Shown here in pieces: positions 38,053 to 50,300 of a stretch of 64,000 bases of DNA. Origin of the DNA: Straminergon stramineum (lineage: Eukaryota > Streptophyta > Bryopsida > Hypnales > Calliergonaceae); contig OY987266.1 of assembly GCA_963920665.1 (NCBI GenBank), positions 3,043,001-3,107,000 on the forward strand, given 5' to 3'. The translations under genes and the position numbers were made by a program. Position 1 is the first letter of the stretch; every line of letters starts with the position of its first letter. The notes under the pieces were generated by a model. The model saw only the letters and a program-made list of their open reading frames with translations, ran no database searches and was not told the origin of the DNA.

Positions 38053-38692
38053 AGGATTACGCAAAGCCAGAAAGCCACTTTCAACATACTCTTGACTGGT
38101 TTATTTCTATGCAAGCTGGTTAAATTATTTATCCCTAGAACACATGCCTTCAGGAAGGTGCACCATCTCTGGAGTTCGAGTGCTTCAAGGAAGAATTTAA
38201 GATCTGAAGATCATTTACTGATCGTTCGTGATGAGGTCCTGATGCCAACGTAGTTTCCATGTCCAAGATGCTGAAATCATTTGGACTTTAGTACTACCAC
38301 ACTGAAGGCACAATCAGGAGGGGGGGTCAGACCTTGCAATTCTTACTCCGCAATTTGCAGGGTTGTTAACAAATTGAGCACAATGCGATTCTTCTCTCTC
38401 CAGAATACTAGCCTCGTAATAGAGTTTTGGATTGCGACTCTGAAATCGCCGTCTTGTGCGGTCAGCTCTGACACCCCCTTCTTTTCCAGGTATCATCTTG
38501 TGGTATTCATTTGCCACCCTGATCCTGCATTTTCATACATCTGGCCTGCTTGTAGGTCATGGATTTATTGTCACGCACCATTCAAACATGAAGCATTAAC
38601 TTCATATTTGATTTGCTTGTCCGTTGCCTCTCTCTGTCGTCTGTTAGCGCAGAACTTTCTCACTTGGGATTTTTGTAATGAATCTTGCTTAA

Positions 38693-39328
38693 CCCCTAAA
38701 TGCCCAAGGCACCCAAATGTGGTGTTTGGAAAACTTTGAAGTTAAGTAAAACCCAACCAAATTGCTATTATTATTAGTTTATATTTTTGGAGAATTCTTT
38801 TTGAAGTCTAGTTTTAGGATCAAAAAGCTGATCTTAAAAATAAAGGATTATGATTTTTCTATTGAAGATTATGTGCAAGGATACTTAGTGCAATCTTGAC
38901 TTCCTGTAGTGTTGTGGGCTCTTGGAAATGAGCCTCAAATACACTAGATCTTGGAGGCAAAATCACATTAGAAATTCATTTAAAAAAACTATAGAATAGA
39001 TTTTGAAAAATCATAAGTTGATTGGGGTTGTGCATGCTAGGCCCTATAACTTCATATTTTTTTAGTGATCAACTTTTTAAAGTTGACATGCAAAAAGTGT
39101 CTTAAAAAATTTTCTTAGTTTTTATACTTTCATGATCAAACATTATAATCTTTCAATCTATAAGTGATATTGTTATGTTTTCTTTTCCTATGTGATCTTT
39201 AACATGTCTAGTTTGAACTTGTATGGTTATAATTAAAATAAATTGGTACAACTTATGAAAATGTTGACTTTTTGTTCAATTTAGAGCCAATTTCAAGAAG
39301 TTCCAAACAAGCCTTGGGCATTTAGGGG
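38693..39328. mobile_element. TTAA element, 0.64-kb family, copy 2 with perfect ends (636 bp)
   Basis: A perfect 18-bp terminal inverted repeat, CCCCTAAATGCCCAAGGC, is flanked by TTAA on both sides (38689-38692, 39329-39332). Non-coding interior shared with 31601-32242. It lies about 640 bp 3' of the RMI2 stop. Best-preserved member of the group in the window. Confidence 0.95.
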
Positions 39329-39599
39329 TTAAATTATTGAGATGTTTCTAAAGCTTGTTCTTACTTTCAGCTCCTTGTTATGCACTCAACCACAATTAGG
39401 ATGTATATAGTAGTTTGTTGTAATTCTGACCCTCTTCTTCAGACCATCCCTAGCCAGGGTTTGAAATGGACATTAAGAGGTTGTAAAATGGATATGTGTT
39501 AAGCATTGAATGTTTTGTCAATGATGTTAGAGCGGTTTAACATTTGTCAAATGTTCCTTTATACTTTGCTAGTGGATGGAGTAAGAGCCAAGGTGGGTC

Positions 39600-39839
39600 C
39601 ATTTCTGAAATGTTCGCTTGTATTCAAAAAACTTTCCCCCTACTACTTTGAATGCTAATATTTTCCAATCTGTATGGTCAAAATTGATAAAAACATTTTA
39701 CCTCATGATCTCATACAAATATAGTACAAGATCTTATGGTTAAAGTTTTTAAATTTAAATTTTTTTTCTTGAATGAATGCAATAGAAATGGCAATTTTGA
39801 GTGATTTTTGACAAAAAATAGGCCTTGGCCCTTTAGGAG
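39600..39839. mobile_element. TTAA element, 0.92-kb family, truncated end
   Basis: The right end GGCCTTGGCCCTTTAGGAG precedes TTAA (39840-39843). The preceding 200 bp resemble the right part of the 7686-8612 element: ATACAAATATAGTACAAGATCTTATGG and AATAGAAATGGCAATTTT have close counterparts there. The left part is missing or unrecognisable. Confidence 0.55.
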
Positions 39840-39843
39840 TTAA

Positions 39844-41380
39844 GTTTAGTAAAGGTCACATTTTGGAACCCTGTTTGTTACTTTCTGCATGCCATAGTGC
39901 TTGTTTTTGGTGAAGCCATGTTTTTTTTCAGACTACACATGTGTGGGTTTTGTAAGGCCTATGGTCAGGAATAGGTATCTATGGCAGAATTCTTTAGAAA
40001 TTCATAAGTAATTCAAAAATTCTTTGAAAAATATGAAACCACTTGGGTTAGATTCCATAGCAATTTTTCTTCAAGTGAAAAATAAGAAAAAAATAATTTC
40101 GTGCATCTGAGAACCATCGAAAAGGCCAACCAGCCCTTCAAAGGTCACTTTAAGAGCAGACCACCTTAGGTTTTGAGTGATGAAAATGGAAAAATTCTAC
40201 TCAAAATTTTGTTCTCTTGTCACAAAAATGGAGGGTTAGGTGACAAGTTCTATTAGCATAGTGGAGTCTCCATGGAAACTTCTTTGCTTCCACTCTTCGT
40301 TTCTATCTTTGTCTTCAATGCTTTGTTTAAGGCACTAATTGGAAGACTTTGAGGTGATGTCCCCCATGTATTTGCCCGGGTGGGAGGAGGGAGCATATTT
40401 TTTACTTTTCCTAATGTAATTTAGCAAGTTATTGACATTGTTCAATTGTGCATTTTTTCACACGCCGTGACATAAATAAGTGGCAATGATTTTAAACAAG
40501 TTGTTTATATTTCTATCTTCACCTATTCACTTGTGCTTTGTAGGCCTTGCACCTTTTTTACTAGTCAATTTTCTAAACTAGATTCACCAAGCCTTGAATC
40601 TTCTTTCAACTTGCAAATTTTTGGAGGGAATCTTATGCTTTGTGCTATCGCTTATGATGATTTTTAACTTCCCTAGATTATTGCCAAAATCTTGAACTAT
40701 GGTTCTCTCTATTCTACATAACATTGTTGACCAATGTTAGGGGGGCACTAGTATGAAGGGGGGTCTTTGGGCACCTAGGAATAGCACCAAAGCATGGTGC
40801 CCAAGGTTGATGTTGGCACTAGTTTGGTACTACTAGTATTTCGCTTCTCCTCCTTCAAATGAAGGAAACCCTTAGTAGAATCATTCCTAGCTAGGCCAAT
40901 GATGTTGGAAAATGAATTAAAGTCAATTGAATCTAGGGTATCCCAAGAAGGAATATATTTTTTTGTGGGTATTTGGATGAAGGAAGTAATTAGTTTTACA
41001 ATTTGATGTAATTCTAAAATCTATACAACAAGTTGGACTTATTCAACCTTCTCTAATACACACTTGATAATCTCACATTCTCTACCTACATTATTGTATA
41101 TACTTGCTATATTATGTCGACATTTCATAAAACAACTCCTACATGTCAAATTGTAAAGGGTCGAAAATGCTTTTCAAAGCCCCATGAGTCAATATCATTA
41201 AGGTGGGTCCCCCCTAAACTTCTATTTTTTGCTACTATGTCTAATTATTGTTATTAGAATAGTCAAATGTTCATATTTTCTTGTTGGCAAGTGTAAGGAG
41301 GCTCTAATACACCAAAGAATGCAACATTTGGATATTATAATGCAAAAGTTATGAAAGGTCAAATGTTTTTTGGTAGATGC
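39844..41380. other. Intergenic DNA, nothing assigned
   Basis: About 1.5 kb without a gene. Near 40000-40090 there is a fragment similar to the 170-bp units at 5880-6860 (GAAAAATATGAAACCACTTGGG). Confidence 0.45.
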
Positions 41381-41381
41381 T

Positions 41382-41575
41382 CTACATTGAATACGGGTAT
41401 TAAGGGGACCAAAAAATTAAAGGAATTGATTGTAGAAAACTATAAATTTTTGAATCATGATGTACATCCCCCGTACATTTCAATAACTACTGATGTATAA
41501 TAAAGGTAGATATTTGTATAGTGTGTAATGTTGATTACTTAGTAGGGGTCCCCTTAATACCCCTATTCAGTATAG
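41382..41575. mobile_element. MITE with AATAGGGGTATTAAGG ends, intact copy (194 bp)
   Basis: Left CTACATTGAATACGGGTATT and right AATACCCCTATTCAGTATAG are inverted; the repeat extends through TTAAGGGGACC to about 29 bp. Uninterrupted relative of 30896-31315. The outer target duplication is unclear. Confidence 0.85.
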
Positions 41576-41642
41576 AAGTGTTTCTTCAAAAAGCATACAT
41601 ATTGATTTGGAGATGTACACAAAGTGAAGATGGTGGTTTTAA

Positions 41643-41864
41643 CCCTTGAAGGATGGAGTGGTGCCCGTGGAAATCCTCCCTTTTGGAAAGATGTGACATC
41701 ATCTACTTTATAAAATCCAAAAATAATCATTGGAAGTCATACTATTGTAGAAGACCTACACTTTTCTCACAAAATTCCAAAGATGAATAGTCGCAGTTCT
41801 GTCCTACATAGAGAGATTCTTTGTCATCCATTGGACACAAAACGTCCATGTCGACGTTTAAGGG
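41643..41864. mobile_element. TTAA element, 222-bp family (222 bp)
   Basis: Starts CCCTTGAAGGATGG after TTAA (41639-41642) and ends CGACGTTTAAGGG before TTAA (41865-41868). Opposite orientation to 20511-20733. Shares GATGTGACATCATCTACTTT and the complement of CCAAGGATGAAC. Confidence 0.87.
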
Positions 41865-41922
41865 TTAAGCAGGGTGTAATTTCGGGTGTGCCCCCTTGAG
41901 AGCCAACCTTGTAAGTTATTAA

Positions 41923-42295
41923 CCTCTAAACAATGGGCTGGTCACTGTGGGGGAGAGGTGGGCTGTGAATAGTAACAATAAGTGTACTAACTGCAGAAGA
42001 AGGCACTATTCCTATGCTTGCAAAAGTCAGCATCCCATGTTGCCCTTCCGGAAATTGAAGGAAGGGTAGCATGCGGCCTAACACCATCTTCTGATTCTCT
42101 TTGCCATCTTGACACAATTTGACTTATCCAAAAATGACAATGCATTCAATAAGGCTAATTCTAGCTTTTCATGATAGTATACTTCTGCAAGACTACAATT
42201 AAAAAAAACCCGGATGAAAAACGGCTTGTTTACATCTTGCAAATTACTTTTCTGACATCCATCGGACATAAAATGTCCGCAACGTCGTTTAGGGG
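41923..42295. mobile_element. TTAA element, longer relative of the 222-bp family (373 bp)
   Basis: TTAA at 41919-41922 and 42296-42299; ends CCTCTAAACAATGGG and CGTCGTTTAGGGG. Its right end (CATCCATCGGACATAAAATG) resembles that of 41643-41864, but the interior differs and is longer. It lies only 54 bp from that element's right TTAA. Confidence 0.8.
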
Positions 42296-43039
42296 TTAAA
42301 CTCCTTAAAAATAATACCCATCACCACACCGCAGGCTAAATTTCAATTGCCTCAAGGTTATTCCTATCTATCCCCCATCTAGGGAAGAGTCGCCACTTGG
42401 TCCTTATCCAACATAAACAGATATCGCCAGGTGGCTTCCTCTTCAGACCATGTGCATGGTCCACCATGTGGCTCCCCTTAGCCTTCTTCTTTTTAGCAGA
42501 GGGTTCCCGAATCAGGGAATCGAGGGCCTGGATGCAAACACACAGACTCACGCACACAAGGACTCACCGCATTTTTTCATCTTCTTCTGCACGTCTCCTC
42601 CCCCTTATAGCTGCAGAGCAATCATCCCTTTTCCGCAACCTCGACTGACAACGTATTGGTAAGTAGTTTGTACTGGATTGATATGTTTTTTGAAAGTCAT
42701 TCGAAATCTTTATTGATCATACAGTCACAGTGCACAACAGTTGATGGTTAGTTTGGTGAATTTTATGTCCATGGTTATGTCTCTAACGATCGTTGCATCA
42801 TAGTGTGCAACATCCGTTTAGTGCGTCAAGTTTCGCAACAGTTCTGGGCATGGTCGTATCAGAGATCGTGACTTGAAATGGGGATTTGTGGTTGTGGGGT
42901 TTTGTGGTTCTGGAGAGGGTTAGCATTGACAGAGTTTTACGTTTGTGGGTTTGGTTGAATTTGCATCGGTTTTGGTTATTGGCAGAAGCTCATTCTTGCT
43001 GATGTTATGTCACAGGTGAGTGTCTTGGTTGGATTAAAG

Positions 43040-44359
43040 ATGGCTCCCAAGATGTGCGCATGGATGGTACTGGCGATGGCGATGGCGGTGGTTTCCGGAG
43101 TTGCAGCGTTTCCTGACAACATTGAATCGCCACAATACACCGTGGTGCATAGCGAGTCGGACTTCGAGATCCGGCTGTACCGTCCGTCCACCTGGATTAC
43201 GACCCCCGTGGAAGACATCTCCTTCAGCAAGGCCACTCAAATTGGATTCCACAAGTACGTGTTATCGTTTCTTATGTTGTCTTGAAGTGAAATATCTAGG
43301 GAATGAATTGCGTAGTTCTGGATTTGCTGTATTGCATATTTCTGTTATTTTTGCTCAAGTTTTGCAAAAACATTCAAATTTTTCATTACTGTACTTGTTC
43401 CTAATAGTTTGTTGAGTACCAACGTTTCTATTCTTGAACTCAAGATGTGGGAGGATCTGTGCGAAATGCCGGAGCACAGGTAGAATCCAACACATGAAAT
43501 TCGACACAAACCTATGAACATTGGTGATTAGTATTGGTTTTTAAGAGGATATTATCACCAGTTTTCTTGGTTTTGAGTCAAATTTTCTGAGCTGTATTTT
43601 CTAGCTGTGGATTATGAGAGAACCTTCGAAACCCTAATTTTTTCTTGCATTAGCAGTTTGGGCCAAGCAGCTCTTTCCAAGAATTCTCTGATTGATGCTA
43701 TGGTGTGCATGAGTTCTGAAGGAATTGCTCTGATGCAAAATAGGAACCAGGTTGTTTTTCAATGCTATGGTGTGACTGACTGAGTTCTGAAGGAACGCCT
43801 GTGATGCAAGATAGGAATCAGGTTGTTTGTGTTTCCATATGGGAATGATTTCTGAAGCACTTGCTGTTGCAAAATTTGAACCAGGTTGTTTCAATACATC
43901 CAAGGTTCCAACATCAATAACTCCCGCGTGGAAATGACCACCCCAGTCCTCACAGGAATCGTCCCTTCAGCTGGTCCCTTCTGCTCGTCCGCCTTCGCCA
44001 TCCGTTTCTACGTCCCCTCCGAGTTCAAAGACAACCCCCCGATGCCTCTTCTAGACTCCGACCTCGCCGTGGAGAATTGGGACGAGAAGTGCGTCGCCGT
44101 CCGTCCCTTCAGCGGCTTCGCTAAAGACACCAATGTCGCACAGGAAGCGGCGCTGCTGGAACTCAGCCTGCAGAAGACGCCCTGGGCGAATGTCACCGAC
44201 GGAGAGCCCAAGGAAGGTGAGGATGCGTACACCATTGCGCAGTACAGCAGCCCTTTCAAGATCCTGGGACGTGTCAATGAGGTGTGGGTCAGCTTCAAGT
44301 CGAGCGAGGGATGCCATGCCAAGCTGCTCAACACTAAGGCTGGACGGGTTGCTAAGTAG
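43040..44359 (+). CDS. SOUL-family haem-binding protein with signal peptide
   Basis: Two exons, 43040-43254 and 43885-44359, joined in frame to 229 residues plus stop. The start MAPKMCAWMVLAMAMAVVSGVAAF looks like a secretory signal peptide, so the protein probably enters the secretory pathway; an upstream in-frame ATG at 43007 would bury it. The mature part shows SOUL motifs in order: YTVVHSESDFEIRLYRPSTWI, VEMTTPVLTGIVPSAGP, FAIRFYVPSEF..NPPMP, VAVRPFSGFA and a C-terminal EVWVSFK. Family members bind haem or other tetrapyrroles; the exact role is unknown here. The 630-bp intron ends in three tandem copies of its own 3' splice site (see findings). Confidence 0.93.
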
Positions 44360-44840
44360 GGTTTGATGTAACCCTATAACCTGCATAGCATTCTTCAGTC
44401 AAGCTTTGAAATGTGGAACTTTGAAACTGCCAAACTTGGAAGTGTCGAATTTTGAACTCGATTCTTGGCTTTAGAAATGGCATGTGGTTTTGTCATGTAA
44501 TTAATAGTTTGCTTTGAGCGAGAGTTTGAGTTTAGAGTGATGTGGCTCCTTGAGAGCAGCATCTTGAGTGCGTGTGTTGGGACAATGTATATGTGGAGTA
44601 TAGAAAGTGGAATGGATGATCAACTTTAGACGTCCTGAAGCTGGTTTCAAACTAAATATGATTATCTGTTTGTTTGTATTTGCTTCTACTTGAATGACTC
44701 GTGATTTTGTCATTTAATTACTGTTTTGCTGCGAGCCAGAGTTTTGGACATCTTCAAACTGCTTTCAAAGCTAAATAAGACCTGCATTTGTTAATGTGTG
44801 GCTTCTACTTGAGTGTACATGGTGGCAGAGGCTTGACATT
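44360..44840. repeat. 3' flank of the SOUL gene with an internally repeated unit
   Basis: About 190-220 bp units: GTTTTGTCATGTAATTAATAG..GAGCGAGAGTTTGAG near 44493 and ATTTTGTCATTTAATTACTG..GAGCCAGAGTTTTGG near 44704. The same unit appears inverted at 57387-57655, beside the uroporphyrinogen decarboxylase gene. Confidence 0.7.
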
Positions 44841-44849
44841 GGTATTTGT

Positions 44850-45125
44850 GTCAAAAATCAAGTGGCTTGCCTTGTGAGCATGGTGTCAAGCAGCGTTTGG
44901 GAAGTTTTTTGAGTTTTACCGGCTACTTTCCTGAAGTTCCCACATTGAACCGGTTTTTCAAGTACAGAGTCTGGTTATTATCTCTATTTTCCATTCAAAA
45001 TCGTTTTTTTTTGGTTTTTTCCACCAGTTTTTAGCCGATGTTTTCAAATTGTGACTGGTTTACTTACCAATTCCACTGGCTAACTTTGGACTAGCCGCCA
45101 ATTCTTCCCAGACATTGGTGTCAAG
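44850..45125. repeat. Dispersed repeat, copy 2
   Basis: Colinear, diverged relative of 11340-11625; shared phrases include ATTGAACC..TTTTTCAAGTAC and GATGTTTTCAAATTG. Confidence 0.55.
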
Positions 45126-45136
45126 CCCTCCATTAT

Positions 45137-45478
45137 GGTAGTAGGCTTATAAACTGCTCATCTAAGATAAATAAATGTAGAATGTAACACAAGTGGTTTC
45201 ATATTTTTTGAAGCATTATAGAATTAGTTATGAATTTTCAAACAAGTTGTGTCATAGGTCCCTATTTACAACACTAGGTCTTTCATAAATTGTTCACTTG
45301 AAGTTATAAAGAGAAATGGGGAAAACAAGGACAATGATTGACTCTGGCAGTAAATTATTCTTTTTTTCTCAATCCATTCAAATGACTATAGAGGTTGATT
45401 TAAGGACCATCTTATGTCCATTTCAGAGCTGAAGTAGGGGTGATTCAAAATGCCCAAACGGAGTTCCAGCCTCCTACC
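45137..45478. mobile_element. MITE, GGTAGGAGG family, copy 2 (342 bp)
   Basis: Left GGTAGTAGGC after TTAT (45133-45136); right GCCTCCTACC before TTAA (45479-45482). The interior matches the 54459-54866 copy closely: TAACACAAGT.GTTT, GAGGTCCCTATTTA, GAAATGGGGAAA.CAA. Confidence 0.75.
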
Positions 45479-46049
45479 TTAACTTAGCTTTAATTCTATA
45501 ACTGTATTGATAGAATATTACCTTGGCAACCATGGGTGGCACAGATACATGGGCAAATATCTTGGACCGGAGTTCTATCTCACACATACTCTACGTGCAG
45601 ATCATGCACCCCTGTCTTATGCTGTGAAACTTTCAAACTCTTGACTGAGCCCATCACGTCCCAGAGGCCGACTATAATCTTAACTTCCTCCAATGGACAT
45701 CTCTGATTGATAATTTTAGAATGCTCAACCTGTTGACGTGACCAGATTGTGGATTTCTGTAGCCTGACTTTGTGTAGAGAATCTCCACAAGTTCACTAAA
45801 ACTCCAACTACCTCCAAAGGCTGGGTAAGTACCCCAGCTGTTCAACTCATTCTCATACAAGTGGAGGTCAAGAAACAAAAAAATTGGAAAGTCCCATATG
45901 CTAAGAAAAACGTAAGGCCCAATTTTGGATTTCCTGTCGTTAGATGGATCACTCTTCCTGGTCCAATTGTCGACGTTTCACAACAGGTTCTCAAGTTTGA
46001 GCAAATATACTCTTCTCCATCTTTCAGCTTAAAACTGCTCTAATCAAAC

Positions 46050-47393
46050 TGCTTAAAAATTAGGGTTTCAAGGCGCATCAAATTCTCTCAAGAACTCAGA
46101 CGGACGAAGACGAGACCATTCTGATTCAAAGAAGCTGGTTCGTCGGTAGCTTACTGTGGAATGGTGACCATCTTTCCTTGGTCCAGAAATGTTTGAAGAT
46201 AAAATTCTCCATCTTCACAGAGCCTCTTATTGAAATCTGAGACACCACTTCGAAGATAATCATCTTGTCAAAGCGAAGGAGAAGGAAAAAAAATTAGCAT
46301 TACGATACGAGCTCTGAATTGTTGCAAGAGCTTCTTCGACAGAAGTCCGAGAATCACAGCCCTAATTTCTCGACCAGTGCGCCTCTCCGTCCGCCAGTCG
46401 CCGCCTCTTGGTACGCGATCAATCATAAGCTATAATAGGTCCATATCTACCGAACGAATTGTTGAGCTTTTCCGTCAACCGGATGATTCATTCTCCTTAT
46501 TTCTCATCCGAAACGACGATGCTTCACGGGGTTTAAGGAATTAGGGTTTAGGGCTCTCGATACCATCGTTATTTGGTCACCTGCATTGCCCCACCCCGAT
46601 GCCCTTCCATCACTTTCCTTGCAATGCCGTCGACCTCGCCCTCAACTTTTGATTCTGCATTTGGTGGAGGTAGAAATCGCGCTCGAGCGATTTCCGTATG
46701 CTCTCGAGCAACAATTTTAAGTCGTCGCATTCGAGAATAAACTTCGTTTGAATTTTCGAAAGATCAAGCACAGAAGCTTCTTCAGCTGGCGTTTTTCGAA
46801 CCGCAGGCTCAGTTCTTGAGTTCCGGAGATCATGGTGATTTTACCGTTGCAGGCGCTGACTTAGTTGCTTGGTAGTCCTTTCTTTAAGATTTTGGACGCT
46901 AGGACGCCGCTTCAGAAGGAAGTTTCTGTTTCCACTTTAGTCGCATTTTACCGTAGTCGTCGATTCTGCCGACTCTCGTTTTATTCCCCTACATTTCAAC
47001 TTGGTAAAGACGCCTTGCAAATGGAGGTTATCCGAGGTTCGTGGTTCCATGGTGGCCATTAAGGAGACAATCTCTTAGTCGGTAGGGCAAGGAGGGAGGA
47101 TTTTAGAGCAACGGCGATGGTGAACGTCTCTTTCGCTGCGTTTCGGAGGAACAGAGCTTGGGATTGAGATGCTTACTCACGGGATAACATGCATTATTCG
47201 GTGGTCTCTGGGGAAAAGAATTGGACGTCGCAGCAGTGCTCCTGGTGATTATGTGAGCAGGTTCCATGGAGAAGGCCATTCCAAGTGGTCGGTGTAGGAA
47301 CAAGGGCTAGCTGCATGGTTTTTGACCCCTGGAGCGTATTCCTGGTCCAGACGCCCACCGGATTTTCGAATGAGAGAAGGAAGGGGATGAGCA
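46050..47393 (+). promoter_or_regulatory. Promoter and leader region of the ATRIP-like gene
   Basis: GC-richer, pyrimidine-rich DNA 5' of the ATRIP start, with a telo-box-like TTAGGGTTTAGGG at 46541-46553. No coding exon was recognised. The transcription start cannot be placed. The last 326 bp (47068-47393) are repeated inverted at 56905-57232. Confidence 0.5.
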
Positions 47394-50300
47394 ATGATAG
47401 GGGAGTCCGAGACGCCTAGCGTGTACGATGAAGAGTGGGAGAATCTTCTGGACAGTGGGATTCTTGAGGCTCTTATACAGAAGGCTGAGAATGAAAATGC
47501 TGTCAAGCGAGCTACTCAGGTTACTCCATCGGAGAGTCTTCCGGACTGTGAGATTCTGGAGGATCTGGTTCAAAAGGCCGAGCACGAAAGTGCTGTCAAG
47601 CGAGCCAAATCTCAAGTGTTTCCGAGCTTTTCCACTCCCCATCCTTCGAACGCTTCCTTCCAGCCTTCCGTGCCTGTCTCGAACGCAGCTCAGGTTTCTG
47701 GAAGAAGTCATGAGAGTGCGTTCAATATTCGTTCGCAAGCTATCACTGGGCCGCGGAAGCCTCCTTTGCCTTTTGAGCTGAGGGGGAGTGAAGGGTATTA
47801 CCAGGATAGATACGAGGGAACGCACCTGGCTACCAACCTTTCTCAATTGCCGACGCAAACGCCAGGGTCTTTTAGGTTTGGAACCCCGGTGAATGGGGCT
47901 GTGAGTGCTCCGAATCAGATATCGAATGGTGGTTCTGGTGCACACAGGGACGCTGGGCTTCATGTAGTGAATGAGCAGCTGGCTGAGAGAAATGGGACTA
48001 TTTCGGTACTGCGGTCCAAGCTTCAGCAGGTACGCAGTGAAGCAACGCAAGACGTCTATAACATGTATCTTCCGTTTTATTTCTTCACCAACGTTGAGTA
48101 ATAATATGCGACGTGACTCGTGCGCTTGAACTCCTTGCAGAATTGAGTTTTGGCTTTGAAGTGCTCAGTGGTAGTATCCTTCGTGGAGTAGGTTTTGCAG
48201 AGGTAGATGTTTACTCATTGTCTCGTACTGTGACGAGGATTTTTTTGTATTGTATTCAGTTCTTTATGGAGTTGTGGACCTTGGTGCCAGCACAAACGCA
48301 TTAATGCATCATGGTCTTGGTGTCATGCTCGTATTGATCAGGCGGACTCCGAGCTTTTCGACCTTAGGAAACGGTTAGCGGCTCAGGCTTCTTCCCAGCA
48401 CGTCCCGCAGTTCCAGGTGCATTTCGTACTGCCTTCCCTTTGTTGTTGAATATAGACATTAGGAGAGTTTGGAGCATCGAGAGACCATGAGTTATAGCAG
48501 TGACGGATGTGTTCTTCAATTATCTTTGTTAGACGATGTCAGGTGCACGGAGACGGTTCTTTGGGGGAACTACGTGGATGGTGAATTGGACGTAGGTTTC
48601 TCCGTATTTTGCTATCGTGCTATTTGTTTTTGCAATAAATATATAGCATTGTTTTGTACTCTATGTTTCTCTCAATTCTGATTCTATCTTCTTTTGAGGC
48701 ACGTGCTAAACAATCCCGATGCATATAACAAAGGAGGACATCCATGGGTGGGTTCTATGTCATTTGTTGCTTATTTTCGAAATATTTGCTTGTGCAGCAA
48801 AAGGAGCTGGAGCGGCTGTCTTTGGAGCTGTCTTTCAAGGTTTAATTTGTTCCCATGGATCTCATGATTGTGAAATAATTTAATTCCTTGGCTTGATGTT
48901 TCGCTTGTCTGAATCTCAGACGTGAGAAAATTTCTAGCGGAGCTGGCGTATGACTTTATTGACATGGGTAGACATGTCGAGGATATCTAAATCTTCCTCT
49001 CTGCGCTGCTGCTGATCTTAGTAATATTCGATTATCTGGTGGTCTGCCGTTTTGGCTGTGTCGTTCACCCGTGTGGAATCTACTTCTATTCTTGCACTTT
49101 ACTTGGGAGCTCCTTGTTTGTTTTACTGATTTTCTCTCTGGAAATAAGGTTATATTTTATGTCTTCCACATGCAGGACCAAGAGGTATTGGATGCAAGAA
49201 GAGCGCGCGATGAGAAAGATGATCGTCTTAGGGATGCCTTAGCTTCAGCTGCAGCACTCAAGGAAGAATTGCAAACCCTGAAACGATCAAGTGCAGTCCA
49301 GATCTCCGTCGGCAAGGCTGCTCCATCTTATTCGCAAGACGATGACAATGACGACATGTTCGCAGCTTGCGACGATCGCCAATTAGAGGTGGTTCATGCG
49401 CATGCGAAAGCCCAGTCCAAGAAACTCGATCAAAGCCAGGAGACGTGGGCAACACCCTGGGAGACTGAGAAACTTCCGCCTGTGGCTGCTCATGAAGCTG
49501 TTACTTCAAAAGAATCTTTCGATGCGACAGTACTGAAGGCTGGTGCTGTGGACGCTGGTATTCTTTTCTCACATCCACGATTTTCATTCTAGGTCTCTTT
49601 GTTATTTTGGTAGAACACCAGTTGGCCCATTGGATGCATTCTATTAGTCTGCAAATGCATCCAAAGTGCCATACTCATATGGTCTACTTTATTGTGTGCT
49701 TTCCTTTGTTGATCTTCGTTTATGTTGTAGCTCATTTTCTTGAGTAGACTTTCTCTGCGCCTGTATGGTTAGTTTATTCCTCCCATTACAAATGAGAGTA
49801 TGATTGATGTCCTATGTAACTAGGTTACTTTATGGAGTGCAGGTCGATACTCTATTTTATTATTCTGGTCGCTTGTGTGATGCGGATGGCCTCGTTCTGT
49901 TACAACTACAGCAAATGCAGTTCCAATTAGGAAAGTAAATTTGGCTTAGATCTTTCGCGTATGGTGTTTTAACTTGGAGAGCTTCGTGTCCTTTCTTCAG
50001 GTTGTGCACCTTCCAATCAGAAGAAGACAGGAGGCTTGCTTCCCCAGGTACAATGGTGACTGTTAGATGCTGAAAATCATCTTCCCACCATCCTTAGTAG
50101 ATGAAATTCCTGTCGCAGCATTTTATATCTGAGTTTTGACGGTTCTTTCTGTTTCCCTTTCAGGCATCTGAGCTGCCGTGTATAGAACACACATCTGGTG
50201 GGGTTGGAGCTTCCGCTCCCGCGTCTGGAAGTCTAGGTTTGGGATTGGAGGAAGGTATTGTTCCGAGAGAACTCAGGCATTCCTTACAACAGATATGGAA

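Noticed and set aside
38281..38739. 152-codon plus-strand open frame downstream of RMI2
   Set aside because: It starts at a TTG, has no recognisable domain, lies in the RMI2 3' flank and runs into the TTAA element at 38693.
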